A DNA stretch of 64,000 nucleotides from Eubacteriales bacterium (GTDB lineage: Bacteria > Bacillota > Clostridia > Lachnospirales > Lachnospiraceae): positions 1 through 64,000 of the forward strand of contig JAUNGM010000016.1 of the NCBI GenBank assembly GCA_030524545.1, read 5' to 3'. A program made the translations under genes and the position numbers. The notes under the pieces were generated by a model. The model ran no database searches, was not told the origin of the DNA, and saw only the letters and a list, made by a program, of their open reading frames with translations. Positions 9,801 to 16,820 of this stretch are shown here, in pieces. How positions within the stretch are numbered: the stretch's first letter is position 1; each line of letters starts with the position of its first letter.

Positions 9801-10709
9801 TTCCTCTGTCTTTCCGGCAAAATACAGCACCTTTATCTCACAGCCTTCCTCCACGCCAGACTGGTTCATGCGGATATTTACCCTTGCATTGCAGTTGTCC
9901 ACACGAAGTTTCCGGCCGTCTGCCGTATAAAAACTGATATCATAAAGTCTTATTTTTAATTCTGCCGTTTCTGCAGCAGCTTCTTCCTGTCCGTACGCCA
10001 CCCTGCCGCTGGCCGCACTGATAAAATCACTATACTCTGCAGCTTCCTCTGTTATCGGAGCAACAGACAGATTTACACTGTCTGCTGCCTGAATGGCGGT
10101 CCCATCCTCTATTTCATCTGCTCCTGCTGTATCTTCAGTTTCAAGAATCTCACTTTCCAGTGCGCTTTTCTCCACTTCTACTCTTACAGCTATATGCGCA
10201 TCCTTATATTCAAATTCCATCAGCTCATCTTCTGCATCTGTCAGCTCTGAACCAGCCTCATCGCAGAATTCCGGAACTGCTTCCGCCGTCTCGTCTGCTC
10301 CGCTCGTTTCATCTCCGTCTTTTTCAGATTCATCTGCGCTGAAATCTGCGGGCATCTCATAATCTCCGTCTGTCTCATCGGAAGGCTCTGTGCCGTCCTT
10401 GGTCATATTTTCATCCGTATTTTCCTCTGTTTCCAGGTCATCCGCCTGTTCGGCTTCATCGGCTTCACCGCTGAATAAATCAGTGGTATCTGTCAGATTA
10501 GTGTCTGCTGCTTCGCCCGCACTGAAAACATCATATGCTTCTTCACGAACTTCTTCATATCCTTCATCAGCTTCTTCTTGTATTTCATCAAATGTTTCTT
10601 CAAATCCATCATAAGCATTAGAAATCTCCGAATTGGAAAGTGATGCTGTAACTGCCACAGCCACTACAAGCATCATGCTTATCATTTTTTTCATTTTCTT
10701 TTTCAGCAT
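882..10709 (-). CDS. Giant pilus-associated adhesin with BspA leucine-rich repeats and IPTG sorting signal
   Basis: This 3275-residue surface protein is the probable tip adhesin of the class B sortase pilus. In order it shows a signal peptide (1-32), a long acidic Ser/Thr/Glu segment, a low-complexity linker with a 13-residue repeat (about 387-412), a large uncharacterised adhesin region (about 500-1540), and Cna-B-like domains near 1545, 1670, 1785 and 1900. A block of BspA/DUF285 repeats (about 2050-2405, many copies of the MF..C..L pattern) sits inside the fourth Cna-B domain. Four pilin isopeptide-linkage-like domains begin near 2632, 2769, 2927 and 3083 (ALNKKVF, FLEKKVAG, KLTKAV, SVSKQVTG). 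It ends with EGVIPTGLP, a membrane helix and RRYRYENES. The anchor matches that of the FctA-like pilin upstream, so both are inferred substrates of the sortase at 12940. The start ATG has GGGGGGAAGTAG before it. Confidence 0.9.
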   Translation of the reverse strand: MLKKKMKKMISMMLVVAVAVTASLSNSEISNAYDGFEETFDEIQEEADEGYEEVREEAYDVFSAGEAADTNLTDTTDLFSGEADEAEQADDLETEENTDENMTKDGTEPSDETDGDYEMPADFSADESEKDGDETSGADETAEAVPEFCDEAGSELTDAEDELMEFEYKDAHIAVRVEVEKSALESEILETEDTAGADEIEDGTAIQAADSVNLSVAPITEEAAEYSDFISAASGRVAYGQEEAAAETAELKIRLYDISFYTADGRKLRVDNCNARVNIRMNQSGVEEGCEIKVLYFAGKTEEEPAELSMAGSADTADIIETAEGTYLLEEIEDIDYSFCNGELESISFTAAGFSPYAIVTIDAAHAVPGGNEENADDTSAEEGTAGEKVSGSGAEEPADEKVSGSGAEEPADEKTSEPMPEETPNEETTDKETPNKETVNEETPDEENPDEENEDAEIIDTEDIESQEAEDADDDLETVDEDVNFLSVEADAEAADAPGLDHEDTVIEKLEVEFDSGSNKTVTDPDTRKTIEVWTAGSKNPGHRFTFNVNYSTSGTHYSEPKKFQIWIPKSILRNRSGEPADYYEMSVPHEREADEKTEFVYREETKDGVEYIVVYNHLQIPAAQTGYFQVSYLTDEETFEYYDYEHTDVEGHYTSSEPFSAEITVREVKQKSDNLYVGIDTQAKLDYTSKRTPTYYETWNSEWGLEPQAEGGPYFYLSWGIASTINRNTTQKYNFQLTDILPEGQEGELVKYKLQGDPSYMDFDAGSNSTRVLENQTLTGIRYDYVITRHTKAAYDALLESEGMYTITNTAEGVLTSVDDNQTSNAASTAYYSKKKPEPPEFHPESGAGFISKRGDVRKYELSVLKSGFNSVGQKVDEVEGLTYMVNTGGYPYQWTLKEGGAPKKPEDYGFKQVHYELIDNEIYYGDYRLSKDDYEIEELSFSYLIRDASFDEAKQSFVFADTTTYGADEQFRIEVECGEAQWYEIGTFDPNPASNAYGFTKIENAFTAYVDHYDDASRTFYFNPGITGYRITTDNNHYLTQITAKPSVTVKRSKTLTEQIPEDAKEASFKNTAHLTISGMKGEDGNYPEPYVNQTAHGADTLLEENRKSQISKSAVSSANHVKDKNYSITWKIAMWEKIENAQGLSYVNQNSGVFYDLLPEGSALDASSILVQNETGYLDSSAYEAEIHQNYKNSGRTLLVVRIKEPGDYYNLLFDTIHTWESLMDYGVHIMNPAAYETGNSDIKDGYPDNGGEKELISKNTEGKEVDNRALFTDLDPDTDDSRFLYAQTPFKISAITSASTGLDKLVMGTDDTEFSHNTAVKPDGAYTYKLRYANSLSSSSKNNIIYDCMEQFRPNGKPGEWKGKLLSVDVSHLRDKGIDPVVYYSTTVTETDIERITPELMTGADGAIQYPGVLNVDNVDGTANGNWTKVTETDPNNRNLFIMPELPDGKSITAIAVDIRKKDDGSDYTLSEGGSLFVTVHMQAPASEDGPKVNEEESPYVHYPTVYNNVYIATTVISSTNTKKNYFIEQDYTSVKYHVVGDVYLTKVNAEDSEEKIGGITFRLYGTSDYGTPVDLFETTDRYGNLAFKDVERGSYKLIEYSEDPDWLADHHERDVHIDGSGNVTVTYGTADTGTDTQETTADAVNPNLNTESNPYLFGNKERIHTDVAFTKRELGAEGELLKGAKFKLTGISNYGNDITMYAVSDGAGNVVFENLEYGSYVMKEVEAPDRYGKMNASFHVTVDEYGEYQIILDSASAEKYQEYFKEINREYRIYNEKLHEFIIQKQDSWSHETLNGAVFRLYGTSFNGTEVDKTVETSDLNGAGTARFDGLEAGNYILVETAAPTGIDKEGEEKKYILDETKRIVTVGTDGITIDDIPYTEGTPYIIKNAPEKGSLKVVKVWLDEYGDDNTKRSEDSLDIKLSTTKPDYVEQTAKFKKFSGSPSGGENSKLFDIGDFNAKQVISFSRCPYAITEDTLKEMVAAKTAYVISPDVEKTKYNGCTVYGWVDEEGHFYWWSKAAVVQFDPGTERMFQNFKKLEIVDLNGTDTSLITNFLGAFWGCSELTRITGPLYTPAAVNMAGMFNGCEKLTEIESLKYFDTRKVKDFWAGDKIDGMFQNCKAIESLNLSGFDVSSASKLDNMFLGCEKLSSIDFGTHFNAQNVTSMQNMFSGCTSLTSVDTSDFPAKSIVNMSGMFQNCSALRSVDCSGLGTDSSKGCNASGMFRGCIALENLNLSFSATPTFSNMDSMFWNCGVIESLDVAGFNTTAASSMRGMFYGCYMLKELDLSNFNTSSVTTMAQMFEYCKTLRRLDLSNFDTSKVTTMQHMFYDCKNLEYLDISNFNTAKVTNMETMFNNCMMLKELDVSSFNTNSVTSVGGMFNGCNTLKTIWAADREDCFGQIRNKYAITSIFSNCSSLTGGNGTTVKTNGNNVTAAFARIDSANAKGYFTDVAQKTSGSETNTAASMVSYSMDQLSVSAANLGSAGETGVTAQAENDDGESADSGFESGDSDTNESDDGFESGDSGTNESDDEQAGGTTGTKVEVSTRADKDKGLYTLEKNGNVWTYTFEVDDAVWYAWEDVVPVGYEIVEVDGKKVGDKAHPLEVKEGGSVTITNKLKSEEYIPPAYGSLALNKKVFKTTADGAETQITGSGTRYEFTVTLTDENNEPLKGTAIYGDAVFENGTAAVFLTSGSSNAGDTVVFSKIPKGYHFTITEKAAGDVSATCTVTNAQGTINGTVTASGVIPADKTAEVSYRNVIQPKETRDFFLEKKVAGQAGADTEYVMYAALTGLELNTRYYIRKAAAVSDSESGGEAPVQPVYQEYLSFFADETGNADVTITLKQNEKVKFEAVPVGSTYRITEKADPSYRASFEVKDENAENTGNIVTSYYGNANTNTVLTTAKETVDAGETVTVTFTNEIIRTQSLKLTKAVDSPLTDTSSESGEQEKYEFQIKFSGLTEGYQVKSSVGVLTADYKGAAEKTFSMEKDAAVEFTDIPAGASYEITEVSSNKKYIGSWKAVDSRTGQELYSGTGSGEKAGSSGTVSSGEEKKIVVAYTGEQKVAVNEDPVVAFTNTLPTADLSVSKQVTGNFGNKAKEFTFTVRDFCYETKNLTGEYNLEMHYADGTAQNVGNVVFNGDGNAAFKIGDETLQNKFTLGHNEMLTIKGLPVGTSFVIRESRTGIEEYTISNTVTESGGTPVTRADSESGQDGSASSGKVAENGTDVTYTNKNEGVIPTGLPDSRLVLLLLIALGTTVLTLLLLKRRYRYENES
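3103..3186. repeat. Two 42-bp tandem repeats inside the giant adhesin gene
   Basis: Units at 3103-3144 and 3145-3186 each encode the 14 residues GFESGDSxTNESDD on the minus strand. They make a flexible acidic linker between the leucine-rich repeats and the end of the Cna-B domain, and could change copy number by slippage without shifting the frame. Confidence 0.85.
9472..9549. repeat. Two 39-bp tandem repeats in the N-terminal linker of the giant adhesin
   Basis: Units at 9472-9510 and 9511-9549 are almost identical and encode the 13 residues EKVSGSGAEEPAD. The flanking Pro/Glu/Thr-rich sequence looks like a more decayed extension of the same low-complexity linker. Confidence 0.85.
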
Positions 10710-10748
10710 CTACTTCCCCCCTTTCTGCTTTTTCTCTGACTGCTGCGC

Positions 10749-11507
10749 TTACCTGTCTGTTTCTTTCCCTTTCCTCTTTACCGCGGCAAATGGTACGGCC
10801 ACTCCTGCGGACAACAGCAGAAGAATAACCCAAATTGCGATATTATTCTGATCTCCTGTCTTAACATTCTCTGCTTGCTCCGGGTAGGAAGTATCTGCCC
10901 AGGGCACAGATGTCGGATTGTTTGCAAACGGAACTGATGTAGGCTCCTCTGTAATTGGGATTGGTGTCGGGTCGTCTGCAGGCGGGGTCTGCGTCGGAAT
11001 CTGTGTCGGAGTCACGGTTGGTTCCTCCGGTTCAGGTGAAATTTCACTTTCCCTATAGTAAAAATCCAACAGCTCCGGCTTGCCTTCCTGCTCTGAGTTC
11101 TCTGCCGCCACAGTACACTGCAATTCCCCTTCCTCTGACTGGAGAACAATGATAGATACATAGTAAATGTTGTGTTCATCATTGATCTTCTCACCCTGGC
11201 TGTCCAGCTCATAGACTACATATTTATACGTACCCGGTTCACTGATCTCAATCCTGAACTCTCCGGTAGCGCCATTTTTTACAGCTATTTTGCTCTGCTC
11301 CGGCATTGGAGAAATATCATCTTCCGCTTCGATCACAATCTCGTTAAAACCAGCTTCGCTTATACTGATACAAAACACCGGTATCACTGCTTCAACCGGT
11401 TCATAATAGCCCTTCGCGTGTACTTCTCCGGAAAAAGAAAGCAGGAGAAGTACACACAAGATACAAAACCAGATGTACTTGACTCTGAACATCCCAGTAT
11501 GGCTCAT
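10749..11507 (-). CDS. FctB-like minor/base pilin with proline-rich tail and KTGD anchor
   Basis: This 252-residue exported protein has a signal peptide ending near VHA-KG (about 31), one pilin isopeptide-linkage-like domain (about 40-150, with GEFRIEISEPGTYKYVVYEL resembling the E-box part of Spy0128/FctA domains), then a Pro/Thr-rich tail of PTQIP, PTPIP and PTSVP blocks. It ends NVKTGDQNN, a hydrophobic helix and KRKGKETDR. A small domain plus proline-rich tail is typical of base pilins such as FctB, GBS52 and RrgC, so a role in anchoring the fibre to peptidoglycan is inferred. Its KTGD sorting motif differs from the IPTG motifs of its neighbours, which would suit attachment by another sortase. 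The ATG has AGGAGGAGAGTACAT upstream. Confidence 0.8.
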   Translation of the reverse strand: MSHTGMFRVKYIWFCILCVLLLLSFSGEVHAKGYYEPVEAVIPVFCISISEAGFNEIVIEAEDDISPMPEQSKIAVKNGATGEFRIEISEPGTYKYVVYELDSQGEKINDEHNIYYVSIIVLQSEEGELQCTVAAENSEQEGKPELLDFYYRESEISPEPEEPTVTPTQIPTQTPPADDPTPIPITEEPTSVPFANNPTSVPWADTSYPEQAENVKTGDQNNIAIWVILLLLSAGVAVPFAAVKRKGKETDR

Positions 11508-11571
11508 ATGTACTCTCCTCCTCCTGCTTCTTATTTGTTGTTAAGGTTTCTTTTTACTTCCCTGCTGCAGC

Positions 11572-12943
11572 TTATGATTCCCTTCTGCGTCCTCTGATAA
11601 CCAGAACGATAATTCCGCAGATGGCAATAAGGCCGATGAAAAGAGCCGGAAGGACGGACATGCCGATACCAGTCGGGATGACGCCTGAACGGGTGTTGGT
11701 GTAGCCGGTATAGATATCCTTGGATTCTGTTGCATTTTCCGGTACTGCTATGGTTCCTGTAGCATCATCTTTTAAACCAATGGCCGCACTATTCACCTTA
11801 AATGTTGTATTTGTCTTCTTTGTCTATACCAGATTCGGACGTATAATCCTCGGCATCTTCTATAACTTTATACTCTGTACCTTTTGCCAGTCCTTTAATT
11901 GTAATGTATTGACCGTCCTGTAAATAGAACGTGGTACTTACTATAACCGTATCAGTTTCTGATTCATCATCTTCTGCTTCATCAGTTTCTGGTCTAGTAG
12001 CTATTATTTTAGATGGATTCGTTACAGCCTTAGTAATACAGGTAGTTGCGGCATTTGGCTTTGCTGCAATGGAAGTATCTGCGTGTGATAAATCCACATC
12101 ATATACGGTTCCCACCTTAGCATTTGAGATTTCCACAGTAAATTTGAAATATTTATCCTTAGACCCCTGGTTACCTTTAACCTCTTTACCAAATGTCAAA
12201 TCTGCTGTGTCATAACTATTTTTAAATCCATCTGACTTGGTTCCGGCCTCTGCACCGTTCGGTTTTTCTGTAACATTTCCTTTTGTTGCAGCAACATTAG
12301 GTGCAGCAGTAACAGTTCCATCATACAGGACATAACCAGCAATTTTAAGACCAGTTTCAGGTGTAGTACCATCCGCATCATCAGTCGCACTTGCTTCCTC
12401 AACATATACATCAAGGGTTCTTGTATTTTTTCCCACAATCGAAAATGCTGAATCAGTTGAAAGAGCCGTTTCAGTTATGATATAGCGATATACACCCGGT
12501 TCTGAGAAACTTACCCTCGAAAAGTCAATTGTTGCATTTTGAGTTGCTATTTTTTTGTCCTGATTTTCCGAAGACGTAGTTGGATTGTTTGAAGCAAATA
12601 TAACATCATCAATACTCGGAGCTGTCACTACGCCATCGTCCGTAACCACCGCACCAGCAAGAACTGCAAGTTTCCCAGGGGTCTCAGGGTCCGCACCAAT
12701 CGCGCTTCCTGCCTCTATAGAAAACGAAAATTCAACCGGAGGCACATTGGCATTTGTATCCATTTCAAGTTCTTTCGTGAAAGTGCAGTCATCGTCATCC
12801 CCTGATATTGGTTCATATATAAACGGCGTTGGTGTTGGTGCAGGCGTTGTCGCTCCCCCTTCCGCCGCCACAGGCGTTACCGCCAGCGCTGCCATCAGCG
12901 CTGCAGTAAAAATACTGGTAAGAAGTTTCCTTTTTTTTCTCAT
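11572..12943 (-). CDS. FctA-like major pilin, split by a frameshift near 11810-11821
   Basis: The first reading frame (12943 to 11798, 381 residues) has a signal peptide and two Spy0128/FctA-type isopeptide domains. Candidate Lys residues lie in TFTKELEM and TFGKEVKGNQG, Glu in YIITETA and YKVIEDAE, and the first-domain Asn in FKNSYD. It then runs into DKEDKYNI and a stop. The other frame continues as KKTNTTFKVNSAAIG and on to the expected second-domain Asn and sorting signal YTNTRSGVIPTG, membrane helix and RGRRRES, ending at 11572. Removing one A from an AAA run at 11810-11812 or 11819-11821 joins the frames naturally. The ATG overlaps the sortase stop codon (ATGA), with AAAGGAGAGGG upstream. 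As read, the product lacks its anchor; sequencing error, a true mutation or phase variation are all possible. Confidence 0.85.
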
Positions 12944-13677
12944 AAATTTCCCTCTCCTTTGCTGTTATTATCCAGAATATAACAAAACACCAGGATTCTT
13001 GTGAGTGAATCTCCGTCTGCGCAGGTTGACAGGCCAAGGATCCGTTTTCCCTGCAGCTCAGGGCAGTCTATGTAATATTCTGCATTAGTTTTTATATATT
13101 CTTCAATCCCTTCCTCTTCGTTCGGGCTAAAGATCATATTATCTCTGGCATTTGCTTCCATACTTGCAAATACCCGGAGCGGATATTCCGCTTCTCCCGT
13201 CCTTCCGACGAGTAACGTGCCGCTGGTATGCTCCTCCAAATAGGACTGATCCAGAAAATCGTCCAGTGCGCCGAACATTTTCCCGTATTCCATATGGTGT
13301 CCATACACCAGCGAATATTCATCCGAAAAATCGGATGCATTCCTGAAATCAAGAAAGATACTTCCGGACAGAGAAAACTGTCCGTATGGATCCAGGTTAA
13401 GATATTTTGAGTTGTTGTCTGCCTGCATGACCGGATAGTCTATCCCCGTATCATCAATAGTCAGCCATGCTGCCATATCTTCCGTGATCGGAGAATCACC
13501 TGCTTCCTCTGCATTCGATGCCGTTGGCTTATATTTCAGGTAACTGTCATCTGCCGCATGGTCAAAGACATACCATGTATCATACAGACAGTATGCAACG
13601 ATCAGCAGAACCAGCAGAAATATGATAAGCAGAATCCGCTCATACAGAATGTTCAAATTTTTCCAGAAACGTCTCAA
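12940..13677 (-). CDS. Class B sortase, pilus-type
   Basis: The 245-residue membrane enzyme has one N-terminal transmembrane helix (about 13-32) and a class B sortase core. The catalytic His is in YGHHM, the Cys in LGLSTCADG and the Arg in SLTRILVFC. DYPVMQADNN and YLNLD are typical of the SrtB fold. Class B enzymes that polymerise pili are known from Streptococcus pyogenes FCT loci, where they join EVPTG/VVPTG pilins by transpeptidation. Here three neighbours carry IPTG or VPTG anchors, so a pilin polymerase is inferred. The start is a TTG two bases after the preceding stop, behind GAGGACGAAGAA; no early ATG exists. The stop overlaps the pilin start, which suggests translational coupling. 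Confidence 0.88.
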   Translation of the reverse strand: MRRFWKNLNILYERILLIIFLLVLLIVAYCLYDTWYVFDHAADDSYLKYKPTASNAEEAGDSPITEDMAAWLTIDDTGIDYPVMQADNNSKYLNLDPYGQFSLSGSIFLDFRNASDFSDEYSLVYGHHMEYGKMFGALDDFLDQSYLEEHTSGTLLVGRTGEAEYPLRVFASMEANARDNMIFSPNEEEGIEEYIKTNAEYYIDCPELQGKRILGLSTCADGDSLTRILVFCYILDNNSKGEGNL

Positions 13678-13678
13678 G

Positions 13679-13951
13679 CTATTCTTCGTCCTCTTCTTCT
13701 CTTCGCTTTGATCTGATGATCAGCACAACTACAATCACGACAACGATCAGCCCCACAATGATCACAGGTGCTGCCGACATGATAATCCCTGTCGGTACTA
13801 TGATATTGCCGCTGTTTGCAAGCACTGCTGATCTGTCACTCAACGCTGCGCCAAACGGCATCCTGTCCGCTGCCATCGTTTGAACCGAAGTCAGCAGCGT
13901 GAAAAACAAAGCCGCAAGAAACGCTGTCAGAGTTTTCCTTTTTCCCTTCAT
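13679..13951 (-). CDS. Mini sortase substrate with VPTG anchor
   Basis: This exported protein of about 90 residues is little more than a signal peptide (to about TMA-AD, residue 28), a short mature segment of about 30 residues, and a sorting signal of NIIVPTG, a long Val/Ile-rich helix and RSKRREEEDEE. It lies between the signal-peptidase homologue and the class B sortase and shares their strand, so it belongs to the pilus locus. I know of no characterised homologue this small. It could be a base or cap subunit, a sortase chain terminator, or a fragment of a once longer pilin. The ATG at 13951 follows GGGGACAGGC; an in-frame GTG at 13963 is the alternative start. Confidence 0.7.
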   Translation of the reverse strand: MKGKRKTLTAFLAALFFTLLTSVQTMAADRMPFGAALSDRSAVLANSGNIIVPTGIIMSAAPVIIVGLIVVVIVVVLIIRSKRREEEDEE

Positions 13952-14005
13952 GCCTGTCCCCACATCCCTTCTTCCTTTAGAATAAATGTTTTCTTATTCT
14001 GGTAT

Positions 14006-14605
14006 CTATATCCCTCTCCTGCGCATCACAAAAACCACTTTCCCATTTGTATTCTCCAGCAGGATTGCCCCAAAGCTCCTGCTGTCTGACACATCGGGCC
14101 GGTAATCATTCAGCACAAAAACAGAATTTTCCGGTACCGTATATGGGTATGTGATCTGTGATCCCTTCTCTGTCGTAGGATACACAACATCTTCCAGCAG
14201 GTTATACCCGTTTACTGTGATTACATCATTCTCAATTTCGACCACGTCTCCCGCCATTGCAGCTATCCGTCCGAAACGTATTTCACCCTCGTGCTCATAA
14301 GCTATTTCTTCTCCTTCCCTGAAATCTCCCAAGCGGTATGTAATACACAGATCTCCATCCTTGATCATAGGGTAGGCAGAATTTCCGTGATTCACATAAA
14401 TCCCTGCTGCATAGGTACAGATCAGCCACACCGCAATCACTGTTAAAATCACTTTTGCAAAAAATTCAACTGCAAAATCTACTGCTGTTTTTTTCTTTCT
14501 TTTTCTTTTATGTGTTTTCTTTATTTTATTATCCGGATTCTCCACAGAAGAATCCTTTTCCTCATCCCCTTTAACCGCATCATTATTTATACTCTCTGCG
14601 GACAT
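14006..14605 (-). CDS. SipA-like signal peptidase I homologue of the pilus locus
   Basis: The 199-residue protein has a charged cytoplasmic N-terminus (KKTHKRKRKKK), one transmembrane helix (about 55-75) and an S26 signal-peptidase fold. The Ser region HGNSAYPMIKDGD keeps the nucleophile position, and the C-terminal box reads LNDYRPDVSDSRSFG. The segment aligning with the catalytic-Lys box (usually KRVIGLPGD) reads GRIAAMAGD, so Gly stands where Lys is expected. Streptococcal SipA, needed for pilus assembly but lacking the Ser-Lys dyad, also carries Gly there, which supports a non-protease assembly or chaperone role. The ATG at 14605 follows a strong GGAGG site and was chosen over an upstream in-frame ATG at 14635. 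Confidence 0.82.
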   Translation of the reverse strand: MSAESINNDAVKGDEEKDSSVENPDNKIKKTHKRKRKKKTAVDFAVEFFAKVILTVIAVWLICTYAAGIYVNHGNSAYPMIKDGDLCITYRLGDFREGEEIAYEHEGEIRFGRIAAMAGDVVEIENDVITVNGYNLLEDVVYPTTEKGSQITYPYTVPENSVFVLNDYRPDVSDSRSFGAILLENTNGKVVFVMRRRGI

Positions 14606-14692
14606 ATAACCTCCAATTCCTGATGGTAAAAACATCCCTGCGGAATCAATCCTCTCCCTTGTTCCGCAGAGATGCCATATATCATTATACCT

Positions 14693-16813
14693 TTATTTCC
14701 GTTTCTTCCTGTAGATCAATACGCCTCCAATCACAACAACTGCTGCTGCAAGAACCGCGATAAACATGCCGATCGGCGTATCATCTCCGGTTTTAACACC
14801 GGTTGAGGTAGAAGGAGTTCCCGGATTGCCCGGATTACCGCCGCCAGGTGCAGGGGTATCTGTCGCCTCTGCCGGAGTAACTGTCGGACTAGGCGTTTCG
14901 CTCGGTTCCGGCTTATCCTCGTGGTATATATTGGTAATGGTAAATTCATGCCGGGTATCACTGCCGCTGAAGGTAAGTCCTTCCGAATCCTCTGAGATTT
15001 CAAACTCCAGATCCATGTCATTATCCAGCGGAGTTCCGCTCTCATCTGTCTCGCAGACATAATAGGTCTTTACATCATCAATATTCTCGCCAATCGGTAC
15101 TTCCACAACCGTGCTGACCTGGCTTTCTCCATTCAGCTCCAGGGTTATCACATCAAGCAATTGTGTATGCTCCGGATCTTCAAATACACCTGCATAGTAA
15201 ACCGCATCTGTCTCAAACGGTTCCTCTTCCAGGAGTACTTCCTTCGTCACTGTCAGCTTGCCAACATAGTAGTATCCATCCGGCAGATCCGCAAATACAT
15301 TGTCAAACGCAAATTCGTGATTCGGATCCTGGGCCGTCGGTGTGATTTCAACAACATCCGGATAAAACGGAATGCACATGATACTGTCTACTTCCAGCAT
15401 TTCCATTATGTCGCCGTACTCATCCGTCTCTCCGACATAATAGGACGTATCCAGCTTCAAATTTGTAAATGTTACCGAAGAGGTTCCCTGGTCATGATAC
15501 TCAATAGCCTTCACATCCGAAACCCTGGAAGTCATTTCCGCATCTTCAAACAACGCCACATAGAAAACGGCTTCCGTAGCTGCCAGCTCATTATCGTCAA
15601 TATCCACAAGCCGCTTCGTTACAGTAATACTGCCCGGAGTAACTTCCTCTTTTTCATCTACCATCGTCACCTCATAGGTGTCAGGATCCGTGCCGCTGAC
15701 TGTCAGCGGCACATCACGGGCCACCAGATAACCGTCCGGTGAAGTAACCTCACAAAGGAAATAGTCCCCTGCAGGAAGCCGTTTCATCTCGTAAGGCTCT
15801 TTGGTGGTAACAAATTCATATTTTGCATGACCCTCATCATCCAGGATCACATTGCCGTCCGCATCTTTCAGGATCAGCTTTGCACCGCTGACCGGATTAC
15901 CGTCCTTGTCCACTTTATGAATTCTCACAGAGGTCTGCCGGTTTACCACCTGCACATCTGCGACCATGCCGCCGTCTTCCTGATAAATCCCGGCCACCTC
16001 AACCACCTGGCCTGCCTGGGTAATGGAAAAATAAGCCGGTTCCACGTTCAGCACAAACCCATCCGGTGCCTGCACCTCCACAAAACGGTAATCGCCCACC
16101 GGCATATCCGTCACTACGATCTGGCCATACTCACTGGTAACCAGATTTTCTTTAAACTCTTTCCAATAATAGCTGCCTGAATCATCACTTCCGGTTTCAG
16201 CCCCTTCCGGAGCCGTCTCACCCTCCCCGAGGGCTGCTTTCTGCTGTAACACAAACTGCGCTTCTCCCACCGCAGTCCCTTCCTCGTCCACTTTGTTCAC
16301 GATCACCGCGCCGCCGGGAAAGGAATATTTCGGGGAAAGTACCGCATGATAAACAGAACTTCCATTTTCTCCCCTATATGGAATAGGAACCAGCGCTGCC
16401 TGTACGGTCAGAAACTCACCGCCGGAACACTGCGCTGCCAGATAAAGTGCCGGAGCCAGGCCAGTAAAAGTTACCAGTCCGTTCTCATCCTGTCCTGCCT
16501 TCTGCCCCTGCAGCTCATTTGCCGCTGCATAAGCCGCAAGCTGCATTGCTGCACTTTGGGCTTCCTCTGCATTATTCAAATCTTCAATCTGAATTCCGCT
16601 GTCTGCGAAATCCCCGGAAAAAATAAATTTACCGTCTTTATAATCCGCAACGGAATACAAAATCATCTGCAGGTTTTCAGCAGCTCCCGGAAGCTGTAAT
16701 TCAATCGAACCTGTCTGCTCCTGTGCCGCCCATGCCGGCAGACATACGGAAATGAGCATCAGTACAGCCAGGAGCCATGCTGCAATGATCTTTCCGGATT
16801 TTTTCTTTTTCAT
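14693..16813 (-). CDS. Minor SpaA-type pilin with proline-rich tail and KTGD anchor
   Basis: The 706-residue cell-wall protein has a signal peptide (MKKKKSGK to PAWAAQ, about 31), a short N-terminal pilin domain, Cna-B/SpaA domains beginning near AVIVNKVDEEG and TSVRIHKVDKDG, and two similar domains (SITVTKRLVD, KLTVTKEVLL). A Pro/Thr/Gly-rich tail and the anchor TGVKTGDDTPIG, helix and YRKKRK follow. The tail suggests a base pilin for the SpaA-type fibre made by the two sortases just upstream. The ATG at 16813 lies seven bases after the preceding sortase stop and is followed directly by the signal peptide; the in-frame ATG at 16858 would overlap the sortase and add a non-signal leader. Confidence 0.83.
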   Translation of the reverse strand: MKKKKSGKIIAAWLLAVLMLISVCLPAWAAQEQTGSIELQLPGAAENLQMILYSVADYKDGKFIFSGDFADSGIQIEDLNNAEEAQSAAMQLAAYAAANELQGQKAGQDENGLVTFTGLAPALYLAAQCSGGEFLTVQAALVPIPYRGENGSSVYHAVLSPKYSFPGGAVIVNKVDEEGTAVGEAQFVLQQKAALGEGETAPEGAETGSDDSGSYYWKEFKENLVTSEYGQIVVTDMPVGDYRFVEVQAPDGFVLNVEPAYFSITQAGQVVEVAGIYQEDGGMVADVQVVNRQTSVRIHKVDKDGNPVSGAKLILKDADGNVILDDEGHAKYEFVTTKEPYEMKRLPAGDYFLCEVTSPDGYLVARDVPLTVSGTDPDTYEVTMVDEKEEVTPGSITVTKRLVDIDDNELAATEAVFYVALFEDAEMTSRVSDVKAIEYHDQGTSSVTFTNLKLDTSYYVGETDEYGDIMEMLEVDSIMCIPFYPDVVEITPTAQDPNHEFAFDNVFADLPDGYYYVGKLTVTKEVLLEEEPFETDAVYYAGVFEDPEHTQLLDVITLELNGESQVSTVVEVPIGENIDDVKTYYVCETDESGTPLDNDMDLEFEISEDSEGLTFSGSDTRHEFTITNIYHEDKPEPSETPSPTVTPAEATDTPAPGGGNPGNPGTPSTSTGVKTGDDTPIGMFIAVLAAAVVVIGGVLIYRKKRK

Positions 16814-16820
16814 GAACAAA

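Noticed and set aside
8847-9959. 370-codon open frame on the plus strand opposite the giant adhesin
   Set aside because: Phe/Cys/Arg-rich low-complexity translation arising from the antisense of an acidic low-complexity region; no domain or start signal.
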